The notes: a model not told the origin generated them from the letters alone. Shown: positions 12,401 to 21,026, numbered from the stretch's first letter. The stretch is DNA of 64,000 nucleotides from Capsicum annuum (GCF_002878395.1 NC_061121.1:130251231-130315230), one strand, 5' to 3'. Program-made: numbers and translations.

Positions 12401-15400
12401 GCAGGATGAGGAGTCATCCATTATATTAGGCTTGACTACCTACCTAGAGTCACCTGTTATATTAGGCTTGGCTCCAACCAGGTGTCACCCGTTATATTAA
12501 GCATGGCATCCTGGGTTCAGAAAGAAGTGTTTTTACCCGTGGGACGGTACTGACACCCTTCCAAATGGGGTTACAGGTTGGACTCCAAAGAAGCTAGAAG
12601 GGGCATGTCAGTTAAATGACTACCTCCTACAGTCTCAGTTTAAGATTCAGTCTCAGTAAAAGAATTCAGCTGAAGAGTCACCCGTTATACTAGGTTTGAC
12701 TACCTCTCAGAGATCACCCATTATATAGGCTTGATCTCAGATTCAGACAATCATATTCATTATCAGTAGACTCAGAGGTCACCCGTTATATAGGCTTGAT
12801 CTAAGATTCAGTTTATCAATTATTAGGCATCATTACCAGTAAACTCAGAGCTCACCCGTTATATAGGATTGATCTTAGATATAATAAATCAGTATCAGTA
12901 TCAGCAAGATTAGACATCAATCTCAATAGACTCAGTTATTCTGTCTCTTAGTATTAGTAAACTCAGACATCAGTACTAGTAGACTCAGTCATCAGTAAGT
13001 CAGTATACAGAAACCATATTTAGAGTTCGTATTCAATGTTACTGCAATTCCAGTTTTACTTTGTGCATTCATGCATATGTCCTCATTCAGTACTATCATG
13101 TTATTTAGCTAAGCTATGTTCATGCATAAGCACTTGTATTTAGCCTTACCTCATCTAGTATACCAGTACATTTAAAGTACTGACGCATAATTTTCTCTTG
13201 CGCTATGGTGTCTTACACCATAGGTTCCAAAGCGCGAGATTCAGAGCACCCTTAGCAGTCCAAATTCAGTAAGCAGTAGTAGACGTAGTAGTGAGTCCTC
13301 TTCATTCGAGGATGATAATTATTTTATTATGGCATTAGACTCAATTTATTTTTAGTAGACGGAGTTAGTTGGGGACATATCCTATCGACTCTACAGTTCA
13401 GACAAGTTTAAAGGCTTTTCGGACATATGTATTAGTATTCAGTTTTCAGTATTGAGTATTTTTAGATATTTGAACCTTATGGAAAGTTTCCGCCAGTTTT
13501 TTGCATTTATTTCAGTATATTTTATAGAGCTCAAGTACAGATATCAGAAAAGGGTTAGCTTGTGATCCTTCGGGATCATGAGCATCGTGTGGCATTCAGG
13601 TTCTAGAAAATTAGGGCATTACAGAGCATGATTAGCTTAGAGCACCTTAGGAGGACTTCCAAATATGGATGATATATTGGATCCTGGAGGAATCCATGGA
13701 GCAACAAATACACAAAGTCATAGGTGATCAAATTATTTGGACAATCACAATGGACCCATGTGGGTTATTTTCAAAATAGTTACTTTTGGGCTATTTTTTT
13801 AATAGATTATTTATGTAAAGGCAATAAGTATAAATAGTTTCCTTAGTCATTTTTTAGAGGTAGACTTAGATGAATTGAAAATTGAACACCTTTGAGAGTG
13901 TAGGGTCGAATTCCTTTAGTGTAGCCATAATGTTAGTGAGATTAGTGATGAGTGGATTTCCATTATTGATCTAAAATTTCTTAACCTTGATTTTCATAAG
14001 AGTTACTCATTTGTAAATTCAAATCTAATTCTCTATTCTAATTGAAATCAAGTTCTCTTTTTCGTTAGTTAATTGATTTAATTAGACCTACTTTCTTCTA
14101 TTCTCATCTCAGTTTCTTGTAATTCTTACCTTTTATTTCTCCACTATCTTTATTTTGTGTTGTTGATTTTTGCATCATCGATTTCTATTCTAGTTGTCCG
14201 ACTAAGATCATTATCAATTTAGCATATAGGAGAAAGATTAAATCATAATTTCTTATAATTAGTATAAAGTGTAAGTTCACTAAAGATGGAAATTGCACAA
14301 AGACAACAGTACATGATTAAAAGCTTGGATGCTGGGTTATAACTTTTGGCCATAAGATAGAACTAATTTATAGTTCTTGGCTTATTTTTATGTGTGGCTA
14401 AAAAGTACGTGTTTAAAAGTAACTTTTTTAAATCCAAACACTACAAAAAAAATTAAAGCTATTTTAAAATTAAAAAAATAAATATAAGTCAATTCAAATA
14501 GAGTCTAAATAAGCTCTAAGGGATCGTTTGGTATAATGTATAAGATAATACTGAATATGTTGGCATTAGTAATGCTGAGATTATTAGTACAGGGATTAGT
14601 AATACAGGGGTTAGTAATACTGAGATTATTTTTTATTCAGTGTTTGCTTTGATGTATTGAAAACAATATGTATTATTATATTTTAAAAATAATATTATTT
14701 GTTTACAAAAATATCCTCGACATATTATAACTTTGTGTATTTTGTTTGAAAAATTTTATTATTTTTTTTAAAATAAATAAAATTAACAATATAACTAATT
14801 ATTTACTTTGAAATTTTAAGATTTAATCATTTACTTGCAATTTTTTTTTTTTTGTTATCTTTTCTTTATTTGTTTGTTATTACCACTTTGTGGTGTTCTT
14901 AAGTTGGAGGGAGATACGTGTAACTTTTGAATGAGATAATAGAATCATTATTAACATAAATTTGTGTACTGTAGAGTGTTAAAGCTAACTAGAAAAATTA
15001 TTTTTATTTATGAATATCCTATTTACAAAACTAAAGCTTGTATGCAACAATTTTTTTGTGACTAAAATTATTTGGAGGGATATTATTATCTTGATAAATT
15101 GAAAAGAAGTAACTGACATTGAATAAATTAAGAAAAATTTAGAAAAATAATTAAAGAAATTTGATGGTATTTTAATCTTTACACATATTTATCCATGAAT
15201 TGTAATTCATGAATTACTAATTCCACCAAGTTGGGTATAATAGTTATACATCCTATAATATCACGTAGGTGTATAACTAATCCATGTATTATTTATACAT
15301 TGCTCCAAAATTATTACCAAATAATGTATTAAATAATACAAACATTTAATCCGTGAATTATGAAAATAATCCACCCAACCAAATGGGTCCTAAGTGTAAT

Positions 15401-18400
15401 TTTTCTTGAGTATGGAAAAAGCATATTTCTAACTTCTTATATCAGTTTATACGTACTGAACCGATCAAGTAAAAATAAATATTATTTTATACTAATGGTT
15501 TAATTCATTAAAATAAGCATAGGTACCTTTCTCTGAAGATCTGTAAGTTGATCCAACATCAACTGAGTCTGGAAAATTGGAAACTAGTGTTCAGTGCAGT
15601 CGAACTTCAGAAACAAATCTAAATGGCTATCACCTTTTTTGTTAGACAATAAAAAATAGGTGTTTCACGCAAGTTCTAATCAGAAAATATTTTCCTTTTA
15701 ATTACTACTAGTAATTATTGATAGCTATGTGACAAATTTACCCGAGTTGATCTGATCTGCTTCAGTGACATATCAAGCTGCCTCTCAAGTGATTCAAGAT
15801 CTTTGCCGTTCAAAGGACCAAGATCTTCACCAAGAAGATTCCTATTAACAAAACATCGGAAAGAGTATTTATTGCAACAAAACATTTCTCAGATGAACAA
15901 ATTAAATGAAGCTTTCTTCCAAATATCATAATCATATACCTCTGTGATCGCTGTAGTGCCTCGTAACGTCCTTTAAGCTTCAAGTACTCTTGCTGGCTAC
16001 TTATTTCCTATAACCATAAAAAATAATATAGAACAGTTAAATGCTTAATTTAATACGTTTTTTGGCTTATGGACAGCAACAAGTCAACTACTTAATAAGT
16101 GCTAATAATGTGTCAATTGTTTATCAATCTGCAGAGTATTCTATACCTTGTGTTTTCCATTTCCCCCTTATATTTTCCAAATATCGTTTATCACTTCCAA
16201 TAATGTCTCTAGAAAACACTCTCTACCGACTAGCACGTCTCAAGGAAGTTATTCTTGTTATCATAAGTTGATGATTTCTTTTGACAAGTTCTATTTTCGT
16301 GGTCATTAGAAATACTTTTTTTTCAATCTCAATATCAACATAATAAAAAGGGATCGACATCCAGTACTTGTGCAACAGTGGCATATAAATTTCGTTCCAC
16401 ATTGACATATTTCTTCGGTTGAATGTACCTAAGGCAAATTATTGTTAAGTCATATTGTGGAGCATGTTAAAAATGGATATGATCATCACACTCTTCGGGG
16501 AGAAAATGCAACTTAAAATATCCGATGCAGTCCTCCCTACTTTTTGAAAAGTTGTTTTCAAACACAGATCAGAATCTCAGATGCTAAGATAGTGGTTAAC
16601 AGTAGAAGGGTTAATTTTCACACATGCTTCAAAATATTTTGTATCTTTGCTTTTAGACATCCAAATTTCTTCAGAAATAAACTTCTTGATTTGTTCTCAG
16701 GAAGTGTATATGATCCAATGTGTTGCCTTACTTTTACTAAATGAGTTTATAGTTGTGGCCAGGAATCAAGTAACTGTCAGTATAATATATTAGAGACAGC
16801 ACTTGTCTCATATTAGTTGTCTTAAGAGTTTCCAAATTTGTTGTTGTATCCTGGGTTAGTCCACTTATCGTCTTATGGTTTTGGTTGGATGCTCTAGTGC
16901 TTTCGTAGGCTTTCTGCCATCGGTGAAAAAAATAGACATAATTGCAGCTGCACAAAATTCTGCAATTATTTCATAAGAATACACATGTTTTTAGATGAAA
17001 CTCTTTGTCCCAAAATATCGCTGTCCTTCAACATTATATTTAGGTTCATTTAACTTGAACTTCTTACAAAAAACTTCTTACAAAAAATAGTTGATTCAAT
17101 TTACTTATCTAAATTATGAAATCAAGAGAAGTTTATGGTATTATTTCAATACTACCCTTGTTACTAAATGACTACACAAAATGTATAATACTCAAATTTA
17201 TATTTTCAAAACATACTAATAAGGCTAGCTTAGTAAAATAAATTACTACTCTCTCCGTTTAAAAAAGAATGACCTACTTTCCTTTTTAGTTCGTTTAAAA
17301 AAAATGACCCTTTTCCTATTCTGGCAATACTTTAATTTCAACTTTCCACCGACATGTTTAGGACAATTAGATTAAAGGACATTTGGGTACATGTGACACA
17401 ACTTTAATTTAAGGCCACAAGATTCAAAGTCATTCTTTATTTTCTTAAACTTTGTGCCAAGTCAAAGTAAGTCATTATTTTTTAAACGGAGGGAATAATA
17501 AATAATTTTTTAAGAGGAGTGTAACGGCAACAATAGCTAAGCAAATGAAACTGTGGAGTATCTCTATTTATAGATTGAATTGCCTCAAAACTAAGCTCTT
17601 CACATACATCCAATGTTTTATGAAGTGGACATAACAACGAAGCAAGAACTTTGGAACTTTGACTCCTTATTTGGAAAACACATATTATATGGATGGAGAT
17701 ATCTTAAACAGCTAGCACACTTTCAACGTGAGTACTCATGAAATATAATCTGTCCTTTATCGCCTTGATAGAATCAACACTATATTTCGTTTAAACATGT
17801 TGAAGGAGGATAATATTGCATGATGTTTACTATTGTTAGTAATTGCATTTTTCCGTTTCTAAATGAGTGGGAACTTTACCCTTAGATATTATTGCTACAC
17901 ACAATACAGTTTTTCTGAATCATTTCTACATATAGAGGTGGAAATTTTCTTCAAATTAACAGCAGTTACACACTAATCTAATTATGCCTTGAGATAGCAA
18001 GAATACACACTAATTATGGAACAATTAGTTGGATTATTAACATTTACCAGTGCTTCTCGTGTGGATATATTCGTCTCTGGTGCCCCGTAGTTGCATTTCT
18101 GGTACCTCTCCAACGTCTTTAGCATGCTGTTCATTGTCACAAACATATGATGCTTCAGTTCAATACAAAACAAAGCAGAGAATCGTTAAATATATATATA
18201 TATATATATATATATTCTTATTATGAAAATAAAATGTTTATCTTTCTTAATCTTATTAAGTTAGTATTTTATTCTCAGCTAGTTTCAAATTCTTAGTCAG
18301 ATCCTGACACCACCCGTTATTTTCATCTGATCAAACTTTTTTATTTTTTGGTGCTGCCGTCACTTTTCCTTTCCCACTCTCCAGCTCTATATTCTAGTAA

Positions 18401-19774
18401 CGTCAAGTCATTTTTGAAAGACATTCTGATAGATCTCCTTTGGTTTTTTAAAGATCTAGTTATTAAGCCAAAAGCCCTTTACTGTACCCGGATATAGGAT
18501 TGTTTTATCAACTGATCGAAGGAAAAAGAAAACTTAGAGATTAGATAAATACGCAGATAAATCATCAAGTGAAATTACAAAAGGATAGAGAGAAAAAGAG
18601 TTTACAATTTCTTGAAGGACTAAAATCAAGTTTTCTCATAGCTTTCAAGAAAAATTTAATGACGCGGAGAAAGACTGAATTAGTAAATTATAGGTGAAAA
18701 GATTTGCTAAGGCAAACAATAAGAAGATTTAGGAGAAGAAAACCATAGAATCCAAGTCTAAAGATGAGCTTCCATCAAAAGTAAATGATCAAAACAGAAA
18801 ATAAAATACAAAAGTAGGGTTGAAAAAGCCCTAAAGGTTGGAACTTTGAGACCACACCATCCAAAAGTTATTTATTAATTTATTGAACAGTGAACCCTAG
18901 ATATTTTGATGTAAAATTTGTTAAAGAAAAGTGAACTAAAGATGAAGAAATAAAACTAACGCTTTAGTAACAACATGAGGTTCAAAGATTAAAATTTTAG
19001 CAAATAAGGTTCAAGAAATTCTTCTTAAAAGGTAAAGAAAATTCAGAAGGAACGTATGACAAAAAAGAAAAAGTAATTACACGTTTAGCTCTATAGATAA
19101 GCAATAGATCAGACCATATTTGCTGCAAAGAGACAAACACTATTTTGTTTAAGAGGTCAAAAGGGAAAAAAGAAGAAGAAAAACTAAGCCAATTAAAATG
19201 AGTAGGAAGAAACACAAAATGGAGGAGACTAATTAGCAAGAAACAACGACCCAACGCAGAAACTCAGCATAGATATAGAAATTTATCATCTTTTTATGGT
19301 TTCCTCTTGCAGATCTAACGAGACCTACAAGCACAAAGTCCTATACACTCCAAAATATTCACAAAAATGGAAAATTTACTCCACACAAAGAAAAAAATAG
19401 AAATACTTTTACAACTTCTCACAAAACTTCCAATCTTAAACATTTAGATCTCAAAATAACAAGAAGGTAACAGAATCTAGAAAGAGAGAAAAAGAAAAAA
19501 AAGGACTGTATGAGTAGATATAGATAGCTATACGTAATATATATATTCGAAAAGTTCAATTCATTTTCCTTGTAAATCTAAACATATACCTAGAGCTACT
19601 GCAAAACTCGTACAGTTTTCCCCTATTGGAGAAGATGATCAGAGCGACCTCGGCATCACAAAGAACAGAAAGCTCATAAGCTTTTTTCAAAAGTCCATTT
19701 CTTCTCTTAGCAAAGGTCACTTGCCGGTTGATCTTGTTCTCTATTCTCTTTAGCTCAACCCTACCCCTTCCCAT
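418..19774 (-). CDS. SEP3: SEPALLATA3-clade MIKC-type MADS-box transcription factor, 8 coding exons, 241 aa
   Basis: Nuclear E-class floral MADS protein. In this family SEP3 proteins bind CArG-box DNA as dimers and bridge A-, B- and C-class partners into floral quartets specifying petals, stamens, carpels and meristem determinacy. Joined exons (minus): 19774-19590, 18126-18048, 16007-15940, 15841-15742, 15568-15527, 2576-2535, 1770-1637, 493-418; every intron is GT-AG and the frame stays open. Residues 1-60 are the MADS domain (begins [20 protein letters not shown]), about 61-87 the I region, about 88-172 the K domain (exons 3-6), and 173-241 the C-terminus with SEP I ([15 protein letters not shown], 204-218) and SEP II ([13 protein letters not shown], 229-241) motifs. 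Exon sizes 185/79/68/100/42/42/134/76 fit the family. The ATG has A at -3 and G at +4; the in-frame codon 18 bases upstream is GTG. By recalled sequence it most resembles petunia FBP2 and tomato TM5. Intron 5 is unusually long. Function is inferred from the family. Confidence 0.95.
494..1636 (-). other. Intron 7 of the SEP3-like gene, with a possible small MITE
   Basis: GT-AG intron of 1143 bp. Between about 1157 and 1371, ATGTTTGGCTAT at one end and ATGGCCAAACACT at the other form imperfect inverted ends, and the stretch ends beside GCCAAACGGTCCC (about 1420-1436), a motif common at ends of plant hAT/Harbinger MITEs. I cannot find a clean target duplication, so only the intron is certain. 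Confidence 0.55.
1637..1770 (-). CDS. SEP3: SEP3-like exon 7 (C-terminal domain)
   Basis: 134 bp, acceptor GGTAG|, donor GG|GTACAT. Begins [20 protein letters not shown] and ends in the SEP I motif [14 protein letters not shown]. Reading past the donor gives only a short intron-derived tail before a stop, so the splice to exon 8 is needed for the SEP II motif. Confidence 0.94.
1771..2534 (-). other. Intron 6 of the SEP3-like gene
   Basis: GT-AG intron of 764 bp. I see no recognisable transposon, RNA gene or open frame of note. Confidence 0.85.
2535..2576 (-). CDS. SEP3: SEP3-like exon 6 (end of K domain)
   Basis: 42 bp encoding [14 protein letters not shown], acceptor GGCAG|, donor |GTAAGT. 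It is a 42-bp exon beyond the 12.95-kb intron, so automatic gene finders could miss it or split the gene here. Frame and sequence match the expected SEP3 K-domain end exactly. Confidence 0.94.
2986..3236. mobile_element. Stowaway-type MITE (Tc1/Mariner) in intron 5
   Basis: About 250 bp between TA dinucleotides, with left end ACCTCCGTTTTAAAAAGAA and right end ATTTGAAACAGAGGGAGTA, the classic CTCCCTCCGT-type inverted ends. It is non-coding. The copy at 17,247-17,497 belongs to the same family in inverse orientation, sharing the AAACATGTC, TTAAATTAAAG and ACTTGACACAAAG-like segments. Confidence 0.88.
3690..3778. mobile_element. Stowaway-type MITE fragment
   Basis: Ends in AATTTGGGACGGAGGGAGTA, a Stowaway right end, preceded by the typical GGGACAGACCAAAAAGAAAA internal segment. 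I see no matching left end; the preceding 150 bp (from about 3555, ACGGGTGGCAAATGGGC) look like a different dispersed repeat. Confidence 0.6.
3860..4285. repeat. Polypyrimidine tract, partial copy of the fold-back repeat
   Basis: Long T/C-rich stretch with repeated CTCTTCTATCTCTAG motifs, ending in TTGTATTTGTATTCACC. It resembles 10,070-10,290, which also runs from a T/C tract into TTTATATTCACCC. Probably a second, partial member of the same AT-rich repeat, lying just beyond the LINE 3' end. Confidence 0.5.
4377..5703 (-). pseudogene. LINE ORF2 C-terminal region (zf-RVT-like)
   Basis: Fragments in order: [20 protein letters not shown] and [15 protein letters not shown] (5703-5494), [14 protein letters not shown] and [17 protein letters not shown] (5240-4911), and [15 protein letters not shown] (4568-4520). 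These are the usual post-RT thumb and zinc-binding segments of plant LINE polyproteins. Stops and frameshifts separate them. Sequence below 4377 is probably 3' UTR. Confidence 0.8.
5720..6660 (-). pseudogene. LINE ORF2 reverse transcriptase domain, broken
   Basis: RT motifs in order on the minus strand: [20 protein letters not shown] (about 6518-6459), [20 protein letters not shown], a [14 protein letters not shown] palm motif, [12 protein letters not shown], and the catalytic box [11 protein letters not shown], with YADD at 5950-5939. GxYINWKKS and TYLGMP follow. A frameshift near 6320-6340 splits the fingers from the palm. The active-site aspartates are intact, but the frame is not. Confidence 0.88.
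7232..8060 (-). pseudogene. LINE ORF2 endonuclease domain (APE-like), broken
   Basis: Exo/endo/phosphatase-fold nuclease that nicks target DNA in this class. Visible motifs are SWNVHGLN near 8000-7980, TGIYAPN at about 7690-7670, [16 protein letters not shown] (GDFN catalytic loop) at about 7600-7555, and TRLDRFLI near 7410. A stop after LVRNILKF separates the start from the rest, and further breaks follow at about 7240. It continues downstream into the reverse transcriptase. Confidence 0.82.
8608..9450 (-). pseudogene. LINE ORF1 (DUF4283-like, nucleic-acid binding), broken
   Basis: The frame from about 9450 reads through [16 protein letters not shown] and [19 protein letters not shown], then a TAG, then [20 protein letters not shown] and [20 protein letters not shown], ending near 8608. 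The TWxW, W-N-P and RILGLP spacing is typical of the DUF4283 domain of plant LINE ORF1 proteins, which probably bind element RNA. The TAG stands where relatives have a second tryptophan (KWWNP). Another stop lies upstream near the N-terminal end. The C-terminal part is low in recognisable motifs. Confidence 0.78.
9831..10060. other. LINE 5' flank, no clear feature
   Basis: Contains the likely 5' end of the LINE. I see no open frame or repeat that fixes the boundary. Confidence 0.4.
10070..11400. repeat. AT-rich fold-back (inverted-repeat-like) region in intron 5
   Basis: The left half is a T/C tract (10,070-10,240) followed by many TTTGTATTTGTATT units (to about 10,690). The right half is rich in ATACAAAT-type units and ends in an A/G tract (about 11,100-11,380). 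This strand-mirrored layout suggests an imperfect palindrome that could fold back in the intron RNA. The only sizeable open frame here is low-complexity translation and not a gene. Confidence 0.6.
10944..11562 (+). repeat. Pair of ~75-bp direct repeats, about 540 bp apart
   Basis: AGTCTCAAGCAAATACAATT at about 10,946 recurs as AGTCTCAAGCAAATATAATT at about 11,486. In both, the following 55 bp run in parallel (ATACTTG, GTATATAAATA, AATGATAAATT, CATGA-like end). They bracket the purine-rich arm of the fold-back region. Confidence 0.7.
11560..13622 (+). mobile_element. LTR of a Gypsy-type retrotransposon, plus orientation, in intron 5
   Basis: The layout matches the reverse complement of element B's LTRs: a CAGT-rich stretch, short repeats of TCACCCGTTATATTAGGCTTG, a GTACTGACACCCTTCC-like segment, then CTTACACCATAGG, GTGAGTCCTCTTCATTCGAG, and an end at GGGCATTACA (13,613-13,622). 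Following bases (GAGCATGATTAGC) look like a remnant of a primer-site region. No internal coding region adjoins, so it is a solo or truncated LTR. The left boundary is approximate. Confidence 0.65.
12405..12870 (+). repeat. Interspersed 21-25-bp repeats within the intronic LTR
   Basis: At least seven variants of TCACCCGTTATATTAGGCTTG occur, near 12,412, 12,448, 12,484, 12,676, 12,713, 12,776 and 12,849. Elements B and D have an equivalent array in their LTRs (TCACCCTCAACTGGCAGGT units), so it is a family feature. Confidence 0.75.
13640..14519. other. Intron 5 stretch without an assignable feature
   Basis: AT-rich sequence with short open frames only. The part 14,330-14,450 (AACTTTTGGCCATAAG and ATCCAAACACTAC) recalls hAT-type MITE ends, but I cannot define an element. 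Confidence 0.5.
14520..15390. mobile_element. PIF/Harbinger-type MITE, 871 bp, in intron 5
   Basis: Left end GGGATCGTTTGGTATAATG and right end CCAACCAAATGGGTCC form terminal inverted repeats. The element is flanked by TAA at 14,517-14,519 and 15,391-15,393, the 3-bp duplication of Harbinger/Tourist elements. It is non-coding, and shares the GTCGTTTGGT type of end with the promoter copy at 20,583-21,026. Confidence 0.85.
15527..15568 (-). CDS. SEP3: SEP3-like exon 5 (K domain)
   Basis: 42 bp encoding [14 protein letters not shown], acceptor TCCAG|, donor |GTACCT. It is the last exon before the transposon-filled intron of about 12.95 kb. Confidence 0.94.
15569..15741 (-). other. Intron 4 of the SEP3-like gene
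   Basis: 173-bp GT-AG intron; nothing else seen. Confidence 0.9.
15742..15841 (-). CDS. SEP3: SEP3-like exon 4 (K domain)
   Basis: 100 bp, acceptor AATAG|, donor |GTAAAT. Encodes [20 protein letters not shown] then [13 protein letters not shown], the leucine-rich K helix used for dimer and tetramer contacts. As I recall, relatives mostly read LNSKELESLE, so Gly-Lys-Asp is a mild local difference. Confidence 0.95.
15842..15939 (-). other. Intron 3 of the SEP3-like gene
   Basis: 98-bp GT-AG intron; nothing else seen. Confidence 0.9.
15940..16007 (-). CDS. SEP3: SEP3-like exon 3 (start of K domain)
   Basis: 68 bp, acceptor TATAG|, donor |GTATAT. Encodes [20 protein letters not shown] and SQ plus a split Arg, the first amphipathic K helix. 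Only a 98-bp intron separates it from exon 4. Confidence 0.95.
16008..18047 (-). other. Intron 2 of the SEP3-like gene
   Basis: 2040-bp GT-AG intron. It holds one Stowaway-type MITE at 17,247-17,497. The remainder is AT-rich with no recognised element or RNA gene. Confidence 0.88.
17247..17497. mobile_element. Stowaway-type MITE in intron 2
   Basis: About 250 bp with left end CTCTCTCCGTTTAAAAAAGA and right end TTTTTTAAACGGAGGGAA, between TA dinucleotides. It is the same family as 2986-3236 but inverted, so the two intronic copies could pair. Confidence 0.88.
18048..18126 (-). CDS. SEP3: SEP3-like exon 2 (I region)
   Basis: 79 bp, flanked by AACAG| acceptor and |GTAAAT donor. It completes Ser62 and encodes [20 protein letters not shown] and STREAL, the intervening region that sets dimer specificity in this family. 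Confidence 0.95.
18127..19589 (-). other. Intron 1 of the SEP3-like gene
   Basis: 1463-bp GT-AG intron after the MADS exon. First and second introns of MADS genes often carry regulatory sites, but I found no perfect CC(A/T)6GG CArG box by eye. It has a TA microsatellite near the acceptor. Confidence 0.85.
18190..18215. repeat. (TA)n microsatellite
   Basis: About 13 uninterrupted TA units in intron 1, roughly 65 bp upstream of exon 2 on the minus strand. Likely length-polymorphic. Confidence 0.95.
19590..19774 (-). CDS. SEP3: SEP3-like exon 1 (MADS domain)
   Basis: Encodes residues 1-61 plus two bases of codon 62, 185 bp as usual for MIKC genes. It holds the basic DNA-binding helix ([20 protein letters not shown]) and the dimerising strand region ([20 protein letters not shown]). 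The donor reads AG|GTATAT. No stop or odd substitution is seen in the MADS domain. Confidence 0.97.
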
Positions 19775-19855
19775 ATTTTTTTCCTCTCCCACAACTCAAA
19801 CTCTCAAAAACACAAAACCCCTTTTTGTTCTCAGACCTTTCTTTATATCAATCTT

Positions 19856-19866
19856 TTTATATATAA
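19856..19866 (-). promoter_or_regulatory. Candidate TATA box of the SEP3-like gene
   Basis: TATATATAAAA on the minus strand, about 80 bp upstream of the ATG, implying a start near 19,825-19,835 and a 5' UTR of about 50-60 bases. A second candidate (CTATATATACATA) lies at about 19,890-19,902 and would give a longer leader. Neither can be chosen without transcript data. Confidence 0.35.
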
Positions 19867-20055
19867 ATGCACTAATAGATACATTTCCAATATGTATATA
19901 TAGGCATAACAATAGTAAACAGACAGTACTCAGGTTTATGTTATATAAGAGTTACTGCTACACAAATTGTTCTAGACTTTTCTTCTTACACTTGAACGAA
20001 TAAAGTCCCACGTCAGTATATGTTACATATTAAGTGTAGACAATAAGAAAACTGT

Positions 20056-20103
20056 GTTTTACAAAAAGCATTTGTTATTGTTTTACAAAAAGCATTTGTT
20101 ATT
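20056..20103 (+). repeat. 24-bp tandem duplication in the promoter
   Basis: Two adjacent perfect copies of a 24-bp unit containing TTTTACAAAAAGCATTTGTT. It lies about 280-330 bp upstream of the ATG. Confidence 0.95.
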
Positions 20104-20582
20104 TCGATCATCATTGTATGAGCTTCTGTGATGGTGAATTTTATGAAGTTTTTATTTGGATATTTTCTTGCTTCCCTTGGAATTGTTGATTGTTGATATC
20201 TATACATTGATCGATTGGCCGAATAATACACTTTTGTGTCTGATATGTTTTTATTGTTTTGTTTGGTTCATTGTTACTCAAAATTTGTTTTGTTAGCTTT
20301 CGAATTAAATCTGATTATTTTAATTTTGACACTTATACAATCCCACCCAATCGGATTTCAGAACCGAAAGAAAAAAAAAACTCTTTCCTCCTGTTTCATT
20401 GAATCCTTCCGCCCTTTGTTTTGAGCATCTTTATTTTTCTATGTACAATTTTTAGATGAGCCATCTAAATAAAATGAGAAGCTCAGGTTTCTCTTATCAT
20501 TTTTTTTTAATTTCACTTTTTTTCTAGCATTAAAAAAATTGATTTGGAGCAGGAGAGGTGTATGGTAAGTAGGAAACCTTAA

Positions 20583-21026
20583 GGGGTCGTTTGGTAGAAT
20601 GTATAAGAATAATACAAAATATGATGAATTAGTAATACTTGTATTAGCTATGCTTGCATTAATTATGCTTGTATTTATCTTATACAATGTTTGGTTTGAT
20701 GTATTAAAACTAACATGAATTAAATAATTTCTAAAAGAATTTTTTTTTACAAAAATACCCTCCATATCTATGTTGGAAAGGATGTGGAAATTTTTTTAAG
20801 GGATAATAGTGTCTTTAATCATATTAATGGATGCATTGGTCCATTGCATTGCTAATACCATAGATTTGAGGTATTAGTAATACGCACCTCAATACACAAT
20901 AGAGTATATAACCAATGCAAGCATTAGCTATACATAAGGTGAAAAAGTATATCAAACAAGGTAATAGTAGTACACATTAAATTAATGCATGCATTAGCTT
21001 TCCAATACACTCTACCAAACGACCCA
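20583..21026. mobile_element. PIF/Harbinger-type MITE upstream of the SEP3-like gene
   Basis: 444 bp with left end GGGGTCGTTTGGTAGAATGT and right end CACTCTACCAAACGACCCA as inverted repeats, flanked by TAA at 20,580-20,582 and 21,027-21,029. Non-coding. It begins 809 bp upstream of the ATG. Confidence 0.92.

Larger units (their letters stand above)
2577..15526 (-). other. Intron 5 of the SEP3-like gene, 12.95 kb and transposon-filled
   Basis: The intron runs from donor |GTACCT after exon 5 to acceptor GGCAG| before exon 6. Ascending the plus coordinates it holds a Stowaway MITE, a MITE fragment, a pyrimidine tract, an L1-type LINE, an AT-rich fold-back region, a plus-strand LTR and a Harbinger-type MITE. 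The stretch 13,640-14,519 is AT-rich with no assignable feature. Both splice sites look intact, so the intron is expected to be spliced despite its size. Confidence 0.85.
19775..20582 (-). promoter_or_regulatory. 5' UTR and proximal promoter of the SEP3-like gene
   Basis: About 800 bp between the start codon and the first upstream transposon. The stretch next to the ATG is purine-rich on the coding strand, as is common for a plant 5' UTR. The region has no credible coding frame. A 24-bp tandem duplication lies at 20,056-20,103. Confidence 0.6.

Noticed and set aside
12405..12870. Possible CRISPR-like array of regular short repeats
   Set aside because: Spacers are irregular, repeats are diverged, there are no cas genes, and it lies in an LTR of a plant genome.
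19775..19792. Upstream in-frame start giving six extra N-terminal residues before MGRGRVELK
   Set aside because: The upstream codon at 19,792-19,790 is GTG, not ATG; the family start and good context are at 19,774.
20439..20765. 108-residue minus-strand open frame upstream of the MADS gene
   Set aside because: Overlaps the end of the Harbinger MITE and has no family motif.
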